The translations under genes were made by a program, and so were the position numbers. The notes under the pieces are model-generated. The model made no database searches. It worked only from the letters and a program-made list of their open reading frames with translations, and had not been told where the DNA came from. 40,894 bases of DNA from Planctomycetota bacterium (GTDB lineage: Bacteria; Planctomycetota; Phycisphaerae; Phycisphaerales; SM1A02): positions 1 through 40,894 of the forward strand of contig JADFSH010000018.1 in the NCBI GenBank assembly GCA_022560875.1. The letters run 5' to 3'. This document shows, piece after piece, positions 25,520 through 32,748 of the stretch (positions within the stretch are counted from its first letter, which is position 1; every line of letters starts with the position of its first letter).

Positions 25520-26707
25520 ATGGCAAAAACGAAAATCATCATTTGTCCCTATTGCGGGGAATCCCAGCCGGCAAACGATCTTTGTCGAGCCTGTGGGGGT
25601 TATTTTGACGATCTCAGCCGACAGGCAACCCATAATGACATGGGACCGTGGTTTATTCGCGATCCCCGACGCCCCTTCCAGCCTGGATGCAGCTACGAAA
25701 CCCTGATCAAGCTCATCGAACGGGGACAGATCGATAAATACACCATCATTCGTGGGCCGACTTCCAAGCAGTACTGGACCATCGCCCGACGAATTCCCGG
25801 ATTTTCTCATTTGCTGGGATACTGCCACAACTGCGATGCCCATGTTAATCCTGATGATCATGGTTGTGCCGCGTGCGGCGAACCGTTTGGAGCGTATCTC
25901 GAACGCGATCTTCTCGGCCTGCCGGACATCAAGCCCATGCCTTGGGAAGCGACCATCGAGGAGGTGGACCATTCCTCAGTCGCGGTTCAACGACCGGCCA
26001 GTTCGACCGGCTCACGTGGCATCTCCAGCTTTGCCAGTGATTCGGAGATCGCCGGCAATCCCAATGGCGATGCGTTTTCCGGATCGAGGACAGTCGCTGG
26101 AACGTCTGAATATGAGGAATCCCTGCTCCATTCCCATTATGAAACAGCCGCCACTCCCGGCGCAGCCTCCGGCGTACTCGCAGCCTCCGGAACCTCCGGT
26201 ACCCCCGGATCCTCCGATCCGATTTCAGCATCCACAAACCAGGCGATGCGATCCATAAGACGAAAACTTGACAAGCAACAACGTCTGATCACCACACTTT
26301 CCGTCGTGCTGGTTTTTGTCATCGTGCTCGCATTACTGTCGAATCTCAGTCGCTTTACCGCCGTGCCGAATGAAAAGACAGAGGATTCAAATTCGGCATC
26401 CGTCAAATTGGATGAAAAACCCGAGGTTCCGAAACCAGCCGAAACGACCGTCAAGGAAGAAGTCTTGAACGAGGTCGATGAACAGGTTGTCAGTCGCCTT
26501 GAAGAGGCAAAGGCATTGATCACCAGAGCCGACAATGATGAACGGGCTATTGTCGAGCGAATTGCCGATACCGAAAAGGCGCTGGGAATCCTGCGGTCGC
26601 TTCGTTCGTCTCTTTCGGAATCGCAGCAACCCGACGACCTCGTAACCCTGATCGAGCAGTTGGAAAAAAACCTGGAGCGCCTGAAGCTGCGAGAATTCTT
26701 TCCCTGA
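25520..26707 (+). CDS. Zinc-ribbon / GYF-like single-pass membrane protein with coiled coil
   Basis: A 395-residue protein. Two Cys4 zinc ribbons, C9-C12-C22-C25 (CPYCG...CRACG) and C102-C105-C116-C119 (CHNC...CAAC), flank a GYF_2-like module (about 42-90; PWFIRDPRRPFQPGCSYETLIKLIERGQIDKYTIIRGPTSKQYW). Residues 145-245 are low complexity (Ser/Ala/Gly/Thr/Pro). One TM helix (about 255-278) is followed by an acidic coiled coil (about 310-395). GYF modules bind proline-rich peptides, so a cytoplasmic adaptor tethered to the membrane with an external coiled coil is the likely design. AGGAAG stands before the ATG. Function unknown. Confidence 0.85.
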   Translation: MAKTKIIICPYCGESQPANDLCRACGGYFDDLSRQATHNDMGPWFIRDPRRPFQPGCSYETLIKLIERGQIDKYTIIRGPTSKQYWTIARRIPGFSHLLGYCHNCDAHVNPDDHGCAACGEPFGAYLERDLLGLPDIKPMPWEATIEEVDHSSVAVQRPASSTGSRGISSFASDSEIAGNPNGDAFSGSRTVAGTSEYEESLLHSHYETAATPGAASGVLAASGTSGTPGSSDPISASTNQAMRSIRRKLDKQQRLITTLSVVLVFVIVLALLSNLSRFTAVPNEKTEDSNSASVKLDEKPEVPKPAETTVKEEVLNEVDEQVVSRLEEAKALITRADNDERAIVERIADTEKALGILRSLRSSLSESQQPDDLVTLIEQLEKNLERLKLREFFP

Positions 26708-26710
26708 TCA

Positions 26711-28816
26711 CTAGCGTACGGGTGCCGGTGGAGTTAGCCGATAGATCACCGTCCCGTCCGGATAGCGATGTTCCAGCGTCGCATGGAGATCCGCGGCATT
26801 GAGGATCCGGTCTGAAGTGATGAGTGGATCGTTCCACCCGGATTGCTCCCATATTCTCAACATGGTCGGATCAACGAGGAGATGCGTGAATCCCATGTCG
26901 CGCAAGGCGGAAATCCAACTTTGTCGATCATCAGGGTGTTCGCGCATGATGCGAGATAGCGGGCCGCGATCCCACGTGGTCTGATAGACCACGGGCTTTC
27001 TGAGGTAAAGAGGGGCGGCGTGGCCGACCATCAATACCTTCGCGCCGGGATCGAGAAGATAATTGAGATAGATGGCTGCGAACTGAGTCGAACCCAGTTC
27101 TCTGCGTTGAGCAGCGTTGTATTCACGACCGCTGAGAAACCTCGACATGTCAATCATCGCGGCGGGATTCCCGTTTTTTTCACGCGAGAAAAGATAGAGC
27201 GGCTGACTACACCACAGCAGCAGAAGGAAACCAGCGCAGAGAGTGGACAGTCCTGCGAGCCGGTTTGAAGGAAAGGTCTCGCGTAGCCATGAGTAAGCAA
27301 GACTGACGCTCAGGGACATGGGAACGATCGCGGGAAGCATGAATCGAGATTTCACATGCGTGAAGAAAAGCCAGAACAAGAGTTGAACGACCAATACGAT
27401 GAGCAGTCGAAGTGATCGCCCCCGCAATTTTTCGGATGACAAGCCGAGTGAGAAGGCCAGCACCGTCAGGAGAGGCAGGATCGACCACTGGGGAATCCAC
27501 GGCTCGTTACGGTACGGATTCCGTCCGATGCCGTAGCGGGCGAACTGATGAAAGCCTTCGGTCAGACGCGCCGCGATACCTCCTTCCACCTGATGTCCGG
27601 TCGTCCAGGTCGCAACCTGCTCGGCGGTCCAATGACCCGTTCCCAGAATCCCGGTGGCAAAGGGAAACAGAGGATTGCCCGTGTCGAGGCCATTGGCGAT
27701 CAGGTAAGGCGAAAGCAGCATCACCACGAATAATCCCATCACCACCAACTGCCCGGGCCAGCGGGTGATGGGGTGATTCCACAGGGCCAACAGGACCAGC
27801 GGCAGGGCGACAAACCCGATCGAAGTCAATTTCGCCCCGCAGGCAGCCCCGATGACGATCCCCAAAAGGGCCGCCTGATGACGTACCGGCAGATCGTAAT
27901 CATCAACGATCAGCAACCCGGTGGCCAGCATGAGCACCACCGCCAATTCGTTATATCCCAGCGATCCCACGACAATCACCCAGGGCGTGCCGAGCAGGAC
28001 GGCGCCGGCCAGAAATCCGCCGAGGGAATTGGCATACCTAAAGCCCAGTCTGCCCACCAGTATGGCTGAAATCACCCCGAAACAGGCGTGGAGCATTTGG
28101 GCGGCGTAGACAGAATCGATTCCATCTCCCCTGAGGACGGCGAGATGGTAGAAGGCCGCCTCCACGAACCCGGGCATATGACTGTAAACATTGTGATCTA
28201 AAGGAGTTATGCTGCCAAGTGCCAGCCATTCCTTCGGGAGTTGCAGGTGATAACTCAGCGCATCGTATCCCCCGAACTCAGTCGCCCAGAGCCAGCTTGG
28301 TGCGGAACAGGACGCGATGAGCAGGGTGGCTAACGCAGGAGCGACGGTCCAGATGATCAGGGGCCACACGATTTCCGGCCGGGTTTGGGAGGCAATCCAG
28401 CGACGATATTGTTCAGCGAGCAGGAGCAGGCCGACTAACAGCACGATCCATGCCCCGAGTGAGCCGCCAACCTGGAGCAGGCCACTGATTCCGAGGGCGA
28501 CATCAAAAAAGAGCAGTATCCCCACCCCCACCCCGGCCTGAATGAAAAAGCCGTCTTTCGATTTTCCGGCCAACAGTATTCGCAGCGGCCATCCCATTCC
28601 TACTGCCGCGGCAATCCACAGCAAGGCCAGAGGCAGTGATGACACGAGCACCCACAATGCTGCGAATTCTGGTTGAACGGGTCGGTTTTGCGACCAGCCG
28701 GACATCCAGGCAATTAGCGCGATGACAAAGACCGGTCCAAGCCACATCCCGATGCGATCAGGTCTGCTGAAGCGGGAAGAAATGGAGTTGGCGGGGGGGA
28801 CGGGGGGGGCGGTCAT
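26711..28816 (-). CDS. GT39/ArnT-like polytopic membrane glycosyltransferase
   Basis: A 701-residue protein with about 12 TM helices and a soluble C-terminal part of roughly 150 residues. The first large extracytoplasmic loop contains EFGGYDALSYHLQLPKEW, whose aspartate fits the catalytic Asp-Glu region of the GT-C (PMT/ArnT-like) fold, and a later loop has GSLGYNELAVV. GT-C enzymes move sugars from polyprenyl-phosphate carriers to proteins or lipids on the outer face of the membrane. The acceptor is unknown; its proximity to flagellar genes and to GT9/GT4 genes makes surface glycosylation plausible. Start at ATG 28816 is preferred over an upstream in-frame ATG (29029) that would lie inside flgI. 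It converges on the zinc-ribbon gene with 3 nt between stops. Confidence 0.8.
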   Translation of the reverse strand: MTAPPVPPANSISSRFSRPDRIGMWLGPVFVIALIAWMSGWSQNRPVQPEFAALWVLVSSLPLALLWIAAAVGMGWPLRILLAGKSKDGFFIQAGVGVGILLFFDVALGISGLLQVGGSLGAWIVLLVGLLLLAEQYRRWIASQTRPEIVWPLIIWTVAPALATLLIASCSAPSWLWATEFGGYDALSYHLQLPKEWLALGSITPLDHNVYSHMPGFVEAAFYHLAVLRGDGIDSVYAAQMLHACFGVISAILVGRLGFRYANSLGGFLAGAVLLGTPWVIVVGSLGYNELAVVLMLATGLLIVDDYDLPVRHQAALLGIVIGAACGAKLTSIGFVALPLVLLALWNHPITRWPGQLVVMGLFVVMLLSPYLIANGLDTGNPLFPFATGILGTGHWTAEQVATWTTGHQVEGGIAARLTEGFHQFARYGIGRNPYRNEPWIPQWSILPLLTVLAFSLGLSSEKLRGRSLRLLIVLVVQLLFWLFFTHVKSRFMLPAIVPMSLSVSLAYSWLRETFPSNRLAGLSTLCAGFLLLLWCSQPLYLFSREKNGNPAAMIDMSRFLSGREYNAAQRRELGSTQFAAIYLNYLLDPGAKVLMVGHAAPLYLRKPVVYQTTWDRGPLSRIMREHPDDRQSWISALRDMGFTHLLVDPTMLRIWEQSGWNDPLITSDRILNAADLHATLEHRYPDGTVIYRLTPPAPVR

Positions 28817-28822
28817 GAGTTC

Positions 28823-28828
28823 ATTGTA
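28823..28828 (-). promoter_or_regulatory. -10 box TACAAT for leaderless GT39-like transcript
   Basis: On the minus strand TACAAT lies 6 nt before ATG 28816, so transcription should start at the start codon. There is no Shine-Dalgarno sequence and no convincing -35 box. Confidence 0.5.
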
Positions 28829-28853
28829 GTGAAGCGATGCGGGAAGTTGGAAT

Positions 28854-28869
28854 TGGCCTGCGGTTTGCA
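28854..28869 (+). promoter_or_regulatory. Sigma-54 promoter of the flgI operon
   Basis: TGGCCTG-CGGT-TTGCA matches the sigma-54 consensus TGGCACG-N4-TTGCA at nearly every position, with GG (28855-28856) and GC (28867-28868) exactly 10 nt apart. Transcription should begin near 28880, giving a leader of about 30 nt that ends at the GTG of flgI. It faces away from the leaderless promoter of the GT39-like gene. Confidence 0.8.
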
Positions 28870-28893
28870 AGTTGTTCCTTATCAACGGCTCAA

Positions 28894-28906
28894 GGACAGG
28901 AGGTCC
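28894..28906 (+). promoter_or_regulatory. Hairpin holding the flgI Shine-Dalgarno, possible CsrA site
   Basis: GGAC (28894-28897) and GTCC (28903-28906) can pair and put AGGAG, the ribosome binding site, into the loop. The sequence GACAGGAGGTC resembles the CsrA consensus ACARGGATGT. The stem has only 4 bp. Confidence 0.45.
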
Positions 28907-28909
28907 ACG

Positions 28910-30016
28910 GTGAGCAATGCGAAAACGGCTTTTCTTCTCATCATCGTCAGTGCGATCCTTGCGCGGAGCGCAGGAAATGCTTGCGCCGCCACCGTACAGG
29001 ATCTGGTACGGATCAAGGGGCACGAACAAAACGTGCTTATTGGCATGGGCATTGTCATTGGTCTCAATGGAACCGGTGACTCATCAAAGGATTCGCTCCT
29101 CACCGCCAGACCGTACGCACAACTCTTCAAGAACCTCGGCAATATGCCGGTCAGCGTGGATGAGTTGGCGGATGCGGATTCATATGCTCTGGTTCAGGTG
29201 ACGATGCGGATCCCCGCCATGGGGGTGCGAGAGGGAGATCGTCTCGATGTCTCACTCAATACGCTTTTCAACGCGGAGGATCTGACCGGCGGGCGTCTTG
29301 TGGTTTCGTTATTGCGTTTGCCCGGACCGGATACCGGCGATTCGCTCATATTTGCCTTTGCCGAGGGGCCGTTGATCATTGAGAGCGACAATCTGCGCAG
29401 CGCGTTGGTCCGCGATGGCGGCCAGATGCTCAAGGACATCCGCGTCGATCCCGTCGGTCCGAACGGCGTTATCGAGTTGGTGCTGAATGCAGAATATGCG
29501 GGTTTTCCCGTCGCCACCACAATTGCTGACGCCATCAACGACGAGTTTCTCATCGACGGTTATTCCGACATTGCAATGGTTATGGACGCGAAGAATATCC
29601 GCGTGCTTATGCCGAACGCCGATCGCGCGTATCCCGCCCAATTCATCGCCACCCTGCTGATGATCCCGATCGAGTCATCATTGATACAGACGAGGGCGAG
29701 AATCGTGATCAACGAGCGACAGGGGATCATCGCCGTGACCGGCATGGTGGAAATTGGCCCGGTCGCGGTCACCCACCGCGGGCTTACCATCACCAGCGTC
29801 ACCCCCAAACCGGAATCCACCCTTGAAAACCCCGTTCTGAAGACGTCTCGCTGGGCCGGTCTCGACACCACTGACAAGCAGACCCGCAGTTCGACCCGAC
29901 TCGTCGATCTGCTCGACGCGCTGGATCGGTTGAATGTCCCCGTCCAGGATCAGATTGCGATTATCTACGAGCTGAAGCGCACGGGGGTGCTGCACGCGGA
30001 GATCATTCACGAATGA
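28910..30016 (+). CDS. flgI: Flagellar basal-body P-ring protein FlgI
   Basis: A 368-residue protein with a signal peptide (about 1-25; AFLLIIVSAILARSAGNACA). Family hallmarks are VQDLVRIKGHEQNVLIGMGIVIGLNGTGDSSKD at the mature N-terminus, ARPYAQLFKNLGNM, VTMRIPAMGVREGDRLDV, and the end STRLVDLLDALDRLNVPVQDQIAIIYELKRTGVLHAEI. FlgI assembles in the periplasm as the P-ring bushing around the rod. The start GTG at 28910 has a 6-nt spacing from AGGAGG and begins the signal peptide; upstream in-frame starts read through the promoter. Its stop overlaps the next gene (ATGA). Confidence 0.95.
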   Translation: MSNAKTAFLLIIVSAILARSAGNACAATVQDLVRIKGHEQNVLIGMGIVIGLNGTGDSSKDSLLTARPYAQLFKNLGNMPVSVDELADADSYALVQVTMRIPAMGVREGDRLDVSLNTLFNAEDLTGGRLVVSLLRLPGPDTGDSLIFAFAEGPLIIESDNLRSALVRDGGQMLKDIRVDPVGPNGVIELVLNAEYAGFPVATTIADAINDEFLIDGYSDIAMVMDAKNIRVLMPNADRAYPAQFIATLLMIPIESSLIQTRARIVINERQGIIAVTGMVEIGPVAVTHRGLTITSVTPKPESTLENPVLKTSRWAGLDTTDKQTRSSTRLVDLLDALDRLNVPVQDQIAIIYELKRTGVLHAEIIHE

Positions 30017-30423
30017 CGGTCATTGCGACGAGTTTGAATTCGCTGGCGAGTGGAGGCGAGGCTTCAATGCGCGCCGCGCAGTCTTCGATACCCTCGTTTG
30101 AGTCGTTTGCGATGCAGTTTGAAGAAGCGACCCGAAACGGTGAAAAGGAGACCCTGCGGGAGGCTGCGGAGCAACTCGTCTCTTCAAGCTTCATCCTGCC
30201 CATACTCTCGATGATTCGAGAAAGCTCGATCAGTGAAGGCCCGTTCGCGCCGGGTATGGCCGAACGCCGCTTCGGTCCGCTTTTCGACCAGCACATCGCG
30301 GACAGCATTACGAAAGCTGCAAATTTCCCGCTGGTAGATGCGATCGTTGATCGCTATTTGCCGCGGACCGCATTGTCCATAACGGAGGGGACCACGAAGA
30401 TGAAGGAGCCTGTCGATGCCTGA
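30013..30423 (+). CDS. flgJ: Rod-binding protein, FlgJ N-terminal-domain-like
   Basis: A 136-residue protein coupled to flgI by a 4-nt overlap. The core (about 25-105) has the FlgJ-N pattern of two helices and a loop: FAMQFEEATRNG...AAEQLVSSSFILPILSMIRESSISEGPFAPGMAERRFGPLFDQHIADSITKAANFPLVDAIVDRYL. There is no glucosaminidase domain, so it would be a single-domain rod-cap/scaffold as in alphaproteobacteria and others. The flgI-flgJ order is canonical, and this carries much of the weight because the sequence is diverged. Confidence 0.75.
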   Translation: MTVIATSLNSLASGGEASMRAAQSSIPSFESFAMQFEEATRNGEKETLREAAEQLVSSSFILPILSMIRESSISEGPFAPGMAERRFGPLFDQHIADSITKAANFPLVDAIVDRYLPRTALSITEGTTKMKEPVDA

Positions 30424-30955
30424 TCATGACACCGGATCAGCGAAGCCGGAAAACAAAGATGTTCTCGATGAATTGGAGAGCAATCTGATCAAACAGCTTG
30501 AAAAACACCGCATTTTGGAACGGTGCGTCGAGCAGAAACATCAGGCGATCCGATTGGCGCACATCGAACAGGTCACTCATATTTGTGAGGAAGAAAACGA
30601 GATCGTGCAATCTCTGGGCGAGTTGGAAAAGGCCCGACTGGTCCTGACCGGGACTCTGACGGAGTTGAATTGCCCCGATTCAGAAAACCCGCTCACGATA
30701 TCCCAGATTGCGGATATCGCGGGTGAGGAACGCGGCATGAGATTGCGGAAAATCAGGGCTGAACTCAACAAGCTGGTGATCGATATTCGCAAGAGCAGTT
30801 CGGTGGTGCGCCTCGCCATGGAAAAACTCAACCAACACATGATCGGGATCAAGCAAATCGTTCATTCCGCCCTGAGCCGGGCCGGGGTGTACGGCAGTCG
30901 GGGCCAGGTGGCGCTCGGTACACAGTTGGAATTCAACGTGGATATCAAGAGCTGA
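30416..30955 (+). CDS. flgN: FlgN-like flagellar export chaperone
   Basis: A 179-residue, mostly helical cytoplasmic protein with long coiled coils (about 15-70 and 95-150), acidic at the start, with no membrane segment. FlgN chaperones keep the hook-junction proteins FlgK and FlgL unfolded for export, and this gene lies directly before flgK and flgL. It overlaps the preceding gene by 8 nt. The helical pattern LEKHRILERCVEQKHQAIRLAHIEQVTHICEEENEIVQSLGELEKAR is that of the FlgN family; the assignment leans on context. Confidence 0.8.
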   Translation: MPDHDTGSAKPENKDVLDELESNLIKQLEKHRILERCVEQKHQAIRLAHIEQVTHICEEENEIVQSLGELEKARLVLTGTLTELNCPDSENPLTISQIADIAGEERGMRLRKIRAELNKLVIDIRKSSSVVRLAMEKLNQHMIGIKQIVHSALSRAGVYGSRGQVALGTQLEFNVDIKS

Positions 30956-31006
30956 AGCATGAAGTGGAGCCTGATGACACAACCCGCGAGAAAACCGCGA
31001 CGATTT

Positions 31007-31019
31007 GATCGGAGTGATC
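31007..31019 (+). promoter_or_regulatory. Short hairpin with GGAG in the loop over the flgK start
   Basis: GATC (31007-31010) pairs with GATC (31016-31019), leaving GGAGT, the flgK ribosome binding site, in the loop 1 nt before ATG 31021. A 4-bp stem is weak on its own; it is listed because four other flagellar leaders show the same arrangement. Confidence 0.3.
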
Positions 31020-31020
31020 C

Positions 31021-32715
31021 ATGAGCCTCACCGGAGCGCTACAGATCGGACGTTCCACTCTCACCGCTAGCCAGGCCGCCCTCCAAGTGGCGGGCAACAA
31101 CATGGCCAACGCGGCAACGCAAGGATTCCATCGCCGAACCGTCCATCTGTCGCCGGTTCGAGGTGAAATTATCGGTCGCGGCCAGTACATCGGGCAGGGA
31201 GTGAATCTGTCGTCCATTCGACGCGAGATTGATATCGCCCTTCAGGCAAGACTACGGAATGCAGTCGGTGATGAACACAGCGCGTTGATCAATCAGCGGT
31301 TTCTCAGCGCCATCGAGACGCTCCAAAATGAATTGACTGACAATGACATCTCCACCATGCTCAGTACGTTTTTCAACAACTTCTCCGAGTTGGCGAACAA
31401 CCCCGAGGACACCGCCATTCGATCCGTGGTCCTGCAACAGGGCAATTCACTGGCGGGTCGTATCACTGACATGAGTAACGATTATGCCAATATTCGCGAT
31501 GAGATTGATCGGGCCCTGGGGGTCAGTGTGGAGAAAGTAAACGACATTCTCAATAAGATCACATTCGTGACTTCGCAAATTTCGGTCTCGGAAGCTGTCG
31601 GCGGGATAGAAAACGCCCTGCGTGATCAGCGGGATATCCTTCTTGATGAATTGTCGCAGTTCCTGGATGTCTCGGTCATTGAACAGCCCAATGGTTCCAT
31701 CAATATCCTCGTGAATTCAATACCCATTCTGCTGTCCGGACAGTCGCGCGGGTTGGAGCTGAGAACGGAAACCATCAACGGCGAAAAAGTCGTATCGATC
31801 CGGGTGGCGAGTGACGGCACGACACTTGATGTGACGACAGGAAAAATCGGAGGCCTCCTGGGCCAGCGGGCCAGCTCCGTGACACCCGTCCTGGATGATC
31901 TCAACGTCTTTGCCGCACAACTCATCTTTCAGGTCAATCGTATCCACTCCTCGGGACAGGCCAAAACCGGGTTTTCATCGGTGACAGGAACGTATTTCAA
32001 CTCCGATCCTACGGCGAACCTCAATTCCGCCCTCACTGAACTTCCATATACCATCGAGAACGGCAGCTTCTTCCTGCACGTCACCGAGGAAACGACGGGA
32101 ATCCGAACGACATACCAGATCAACGTGGATGGAAATTCAATGTCGCTCAACGACCTGGTCAATGAGATCAACGTCGTGGCCGCCGTTCCGAATGTGACCG
32201 CCAGCATCGGATCCGCGGGCGAGTTCATCCTGACCGCAACCACCGGCCATCAAATCAGCTTCTCGGACGACACCAGCGGCGCTCTCGCCGCGTTGGGGAT
32301 CAATACGTTTTTCACGGGTCAGAGCGCTACCGATATCGGCATTAACCAGCTTCTCCTGGCGAACCCGAACTTCCTTGCCGCGGGAGGCAATCACGTTTCG
32401 GGATCGAATGACACGGCGCTAGCGATTGCTGATCTTCCGAATGTCAAGGTCACAAATCTCAATGGATTGAGCTTGCGTGATTTCTGGCTCAATTCCGTCA
32501 ACGCTCTCGCGGTGAAGACGGACGCGGCAAATCTTCAAGTCCAGTCCTCAGCCCTCATACGAGAGAGCCTCGAAGCGCAGGTGCTTGCCGTTTCCGGCGT
32601 CTCGCTGGATGAGGAAGCGATCAATATGCTCACCTACCAGCGGCAGTACCAGGCTGGGGCGAGGTTTATCCAAGTCATTGACGAGATGTTTCAGACATTG
32701 CTTTCCATTGCCTGA
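31021..32715 (+). CDS. flgK: Flagellar hook-associated protein 1 FlgK
   Basis: A 564-residue hook-filament junction protein. The N-terminal flagellar-rod motif SLTGALQIGRSTLTASQAALQVAGNNMANAATQGFHRR and the C-terminal SGVSLDEEAINMLTYQRQYQAGARFIQVIDEMFQTLLSIA are diagnostic. D1 helices follow the N-terminus (to about 230). The middle (about 330-440) contains a Flagellin_IN-like beta module (TTYQINVDGNSMSLNDLVNEINVVAAVPNVTASIGSAGEFILTA). It is exported by the flagellar type III system with the FlgN-like chaperone encoded just upstream, and lies 33 nt before flgL. Confidence 0.95.
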   Translation: MSLTGALQIGRSTLTASQAALQVAGNNMANAATQGFHRRTVHLSPVRGEIIGRGQYIGQGVNLSSIRREIDIALQARLRNAVGDEHSALINQRFLSAIETLQNELTDNDISTMLSTFFNNFSELANNPEDTAIRSVVLQQGNSLAGRITDMSNDYANIRDEIDRALGVSVEKVNDILNKITFVTSQISVSEAVGGIENALRDQRDILLDELSQFLDVSVIEQPNGSINILVNSIPILLSGQSRGLELRTETINGEKVVSIRVASDGTTLDVTTGKIGGLLGQRASSVTPVLDDLNVFAAQLIFQVNRIHSSGQAKTGFSSVTGTYFNSDPTANLNSALTELPYTIENGSFFLHVTEETTGIRTTYQINVDGNSMSLNDLVNEINVVAAVPNVTASIGSAGEFILTATTGHQISFSDDTSGALAALGINTFFTGQSATDIGINQLLLANPNFLAAGGNHVSGSNDTALAIADLPNVKVTNLNGLSLRDFWLNSVNALAVKTDAANLQVQSSALIRESLEAQVLAVSGVSLDEEAINMLTYQRQYQAGARFIQVIDEMFQTLLSIA

Positions 32716-32748
32716 CCTCGATGGGTGGACATATGAAATGAACGAGAC

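Noticed and set aside
28817-29029. A 71-residue N-terminal extension of the GT39-like protein
   Set aside because: It overlaps the signal peptide and conserved start of flgI on the other strand, and a -10 box stands just before ATG 28816.
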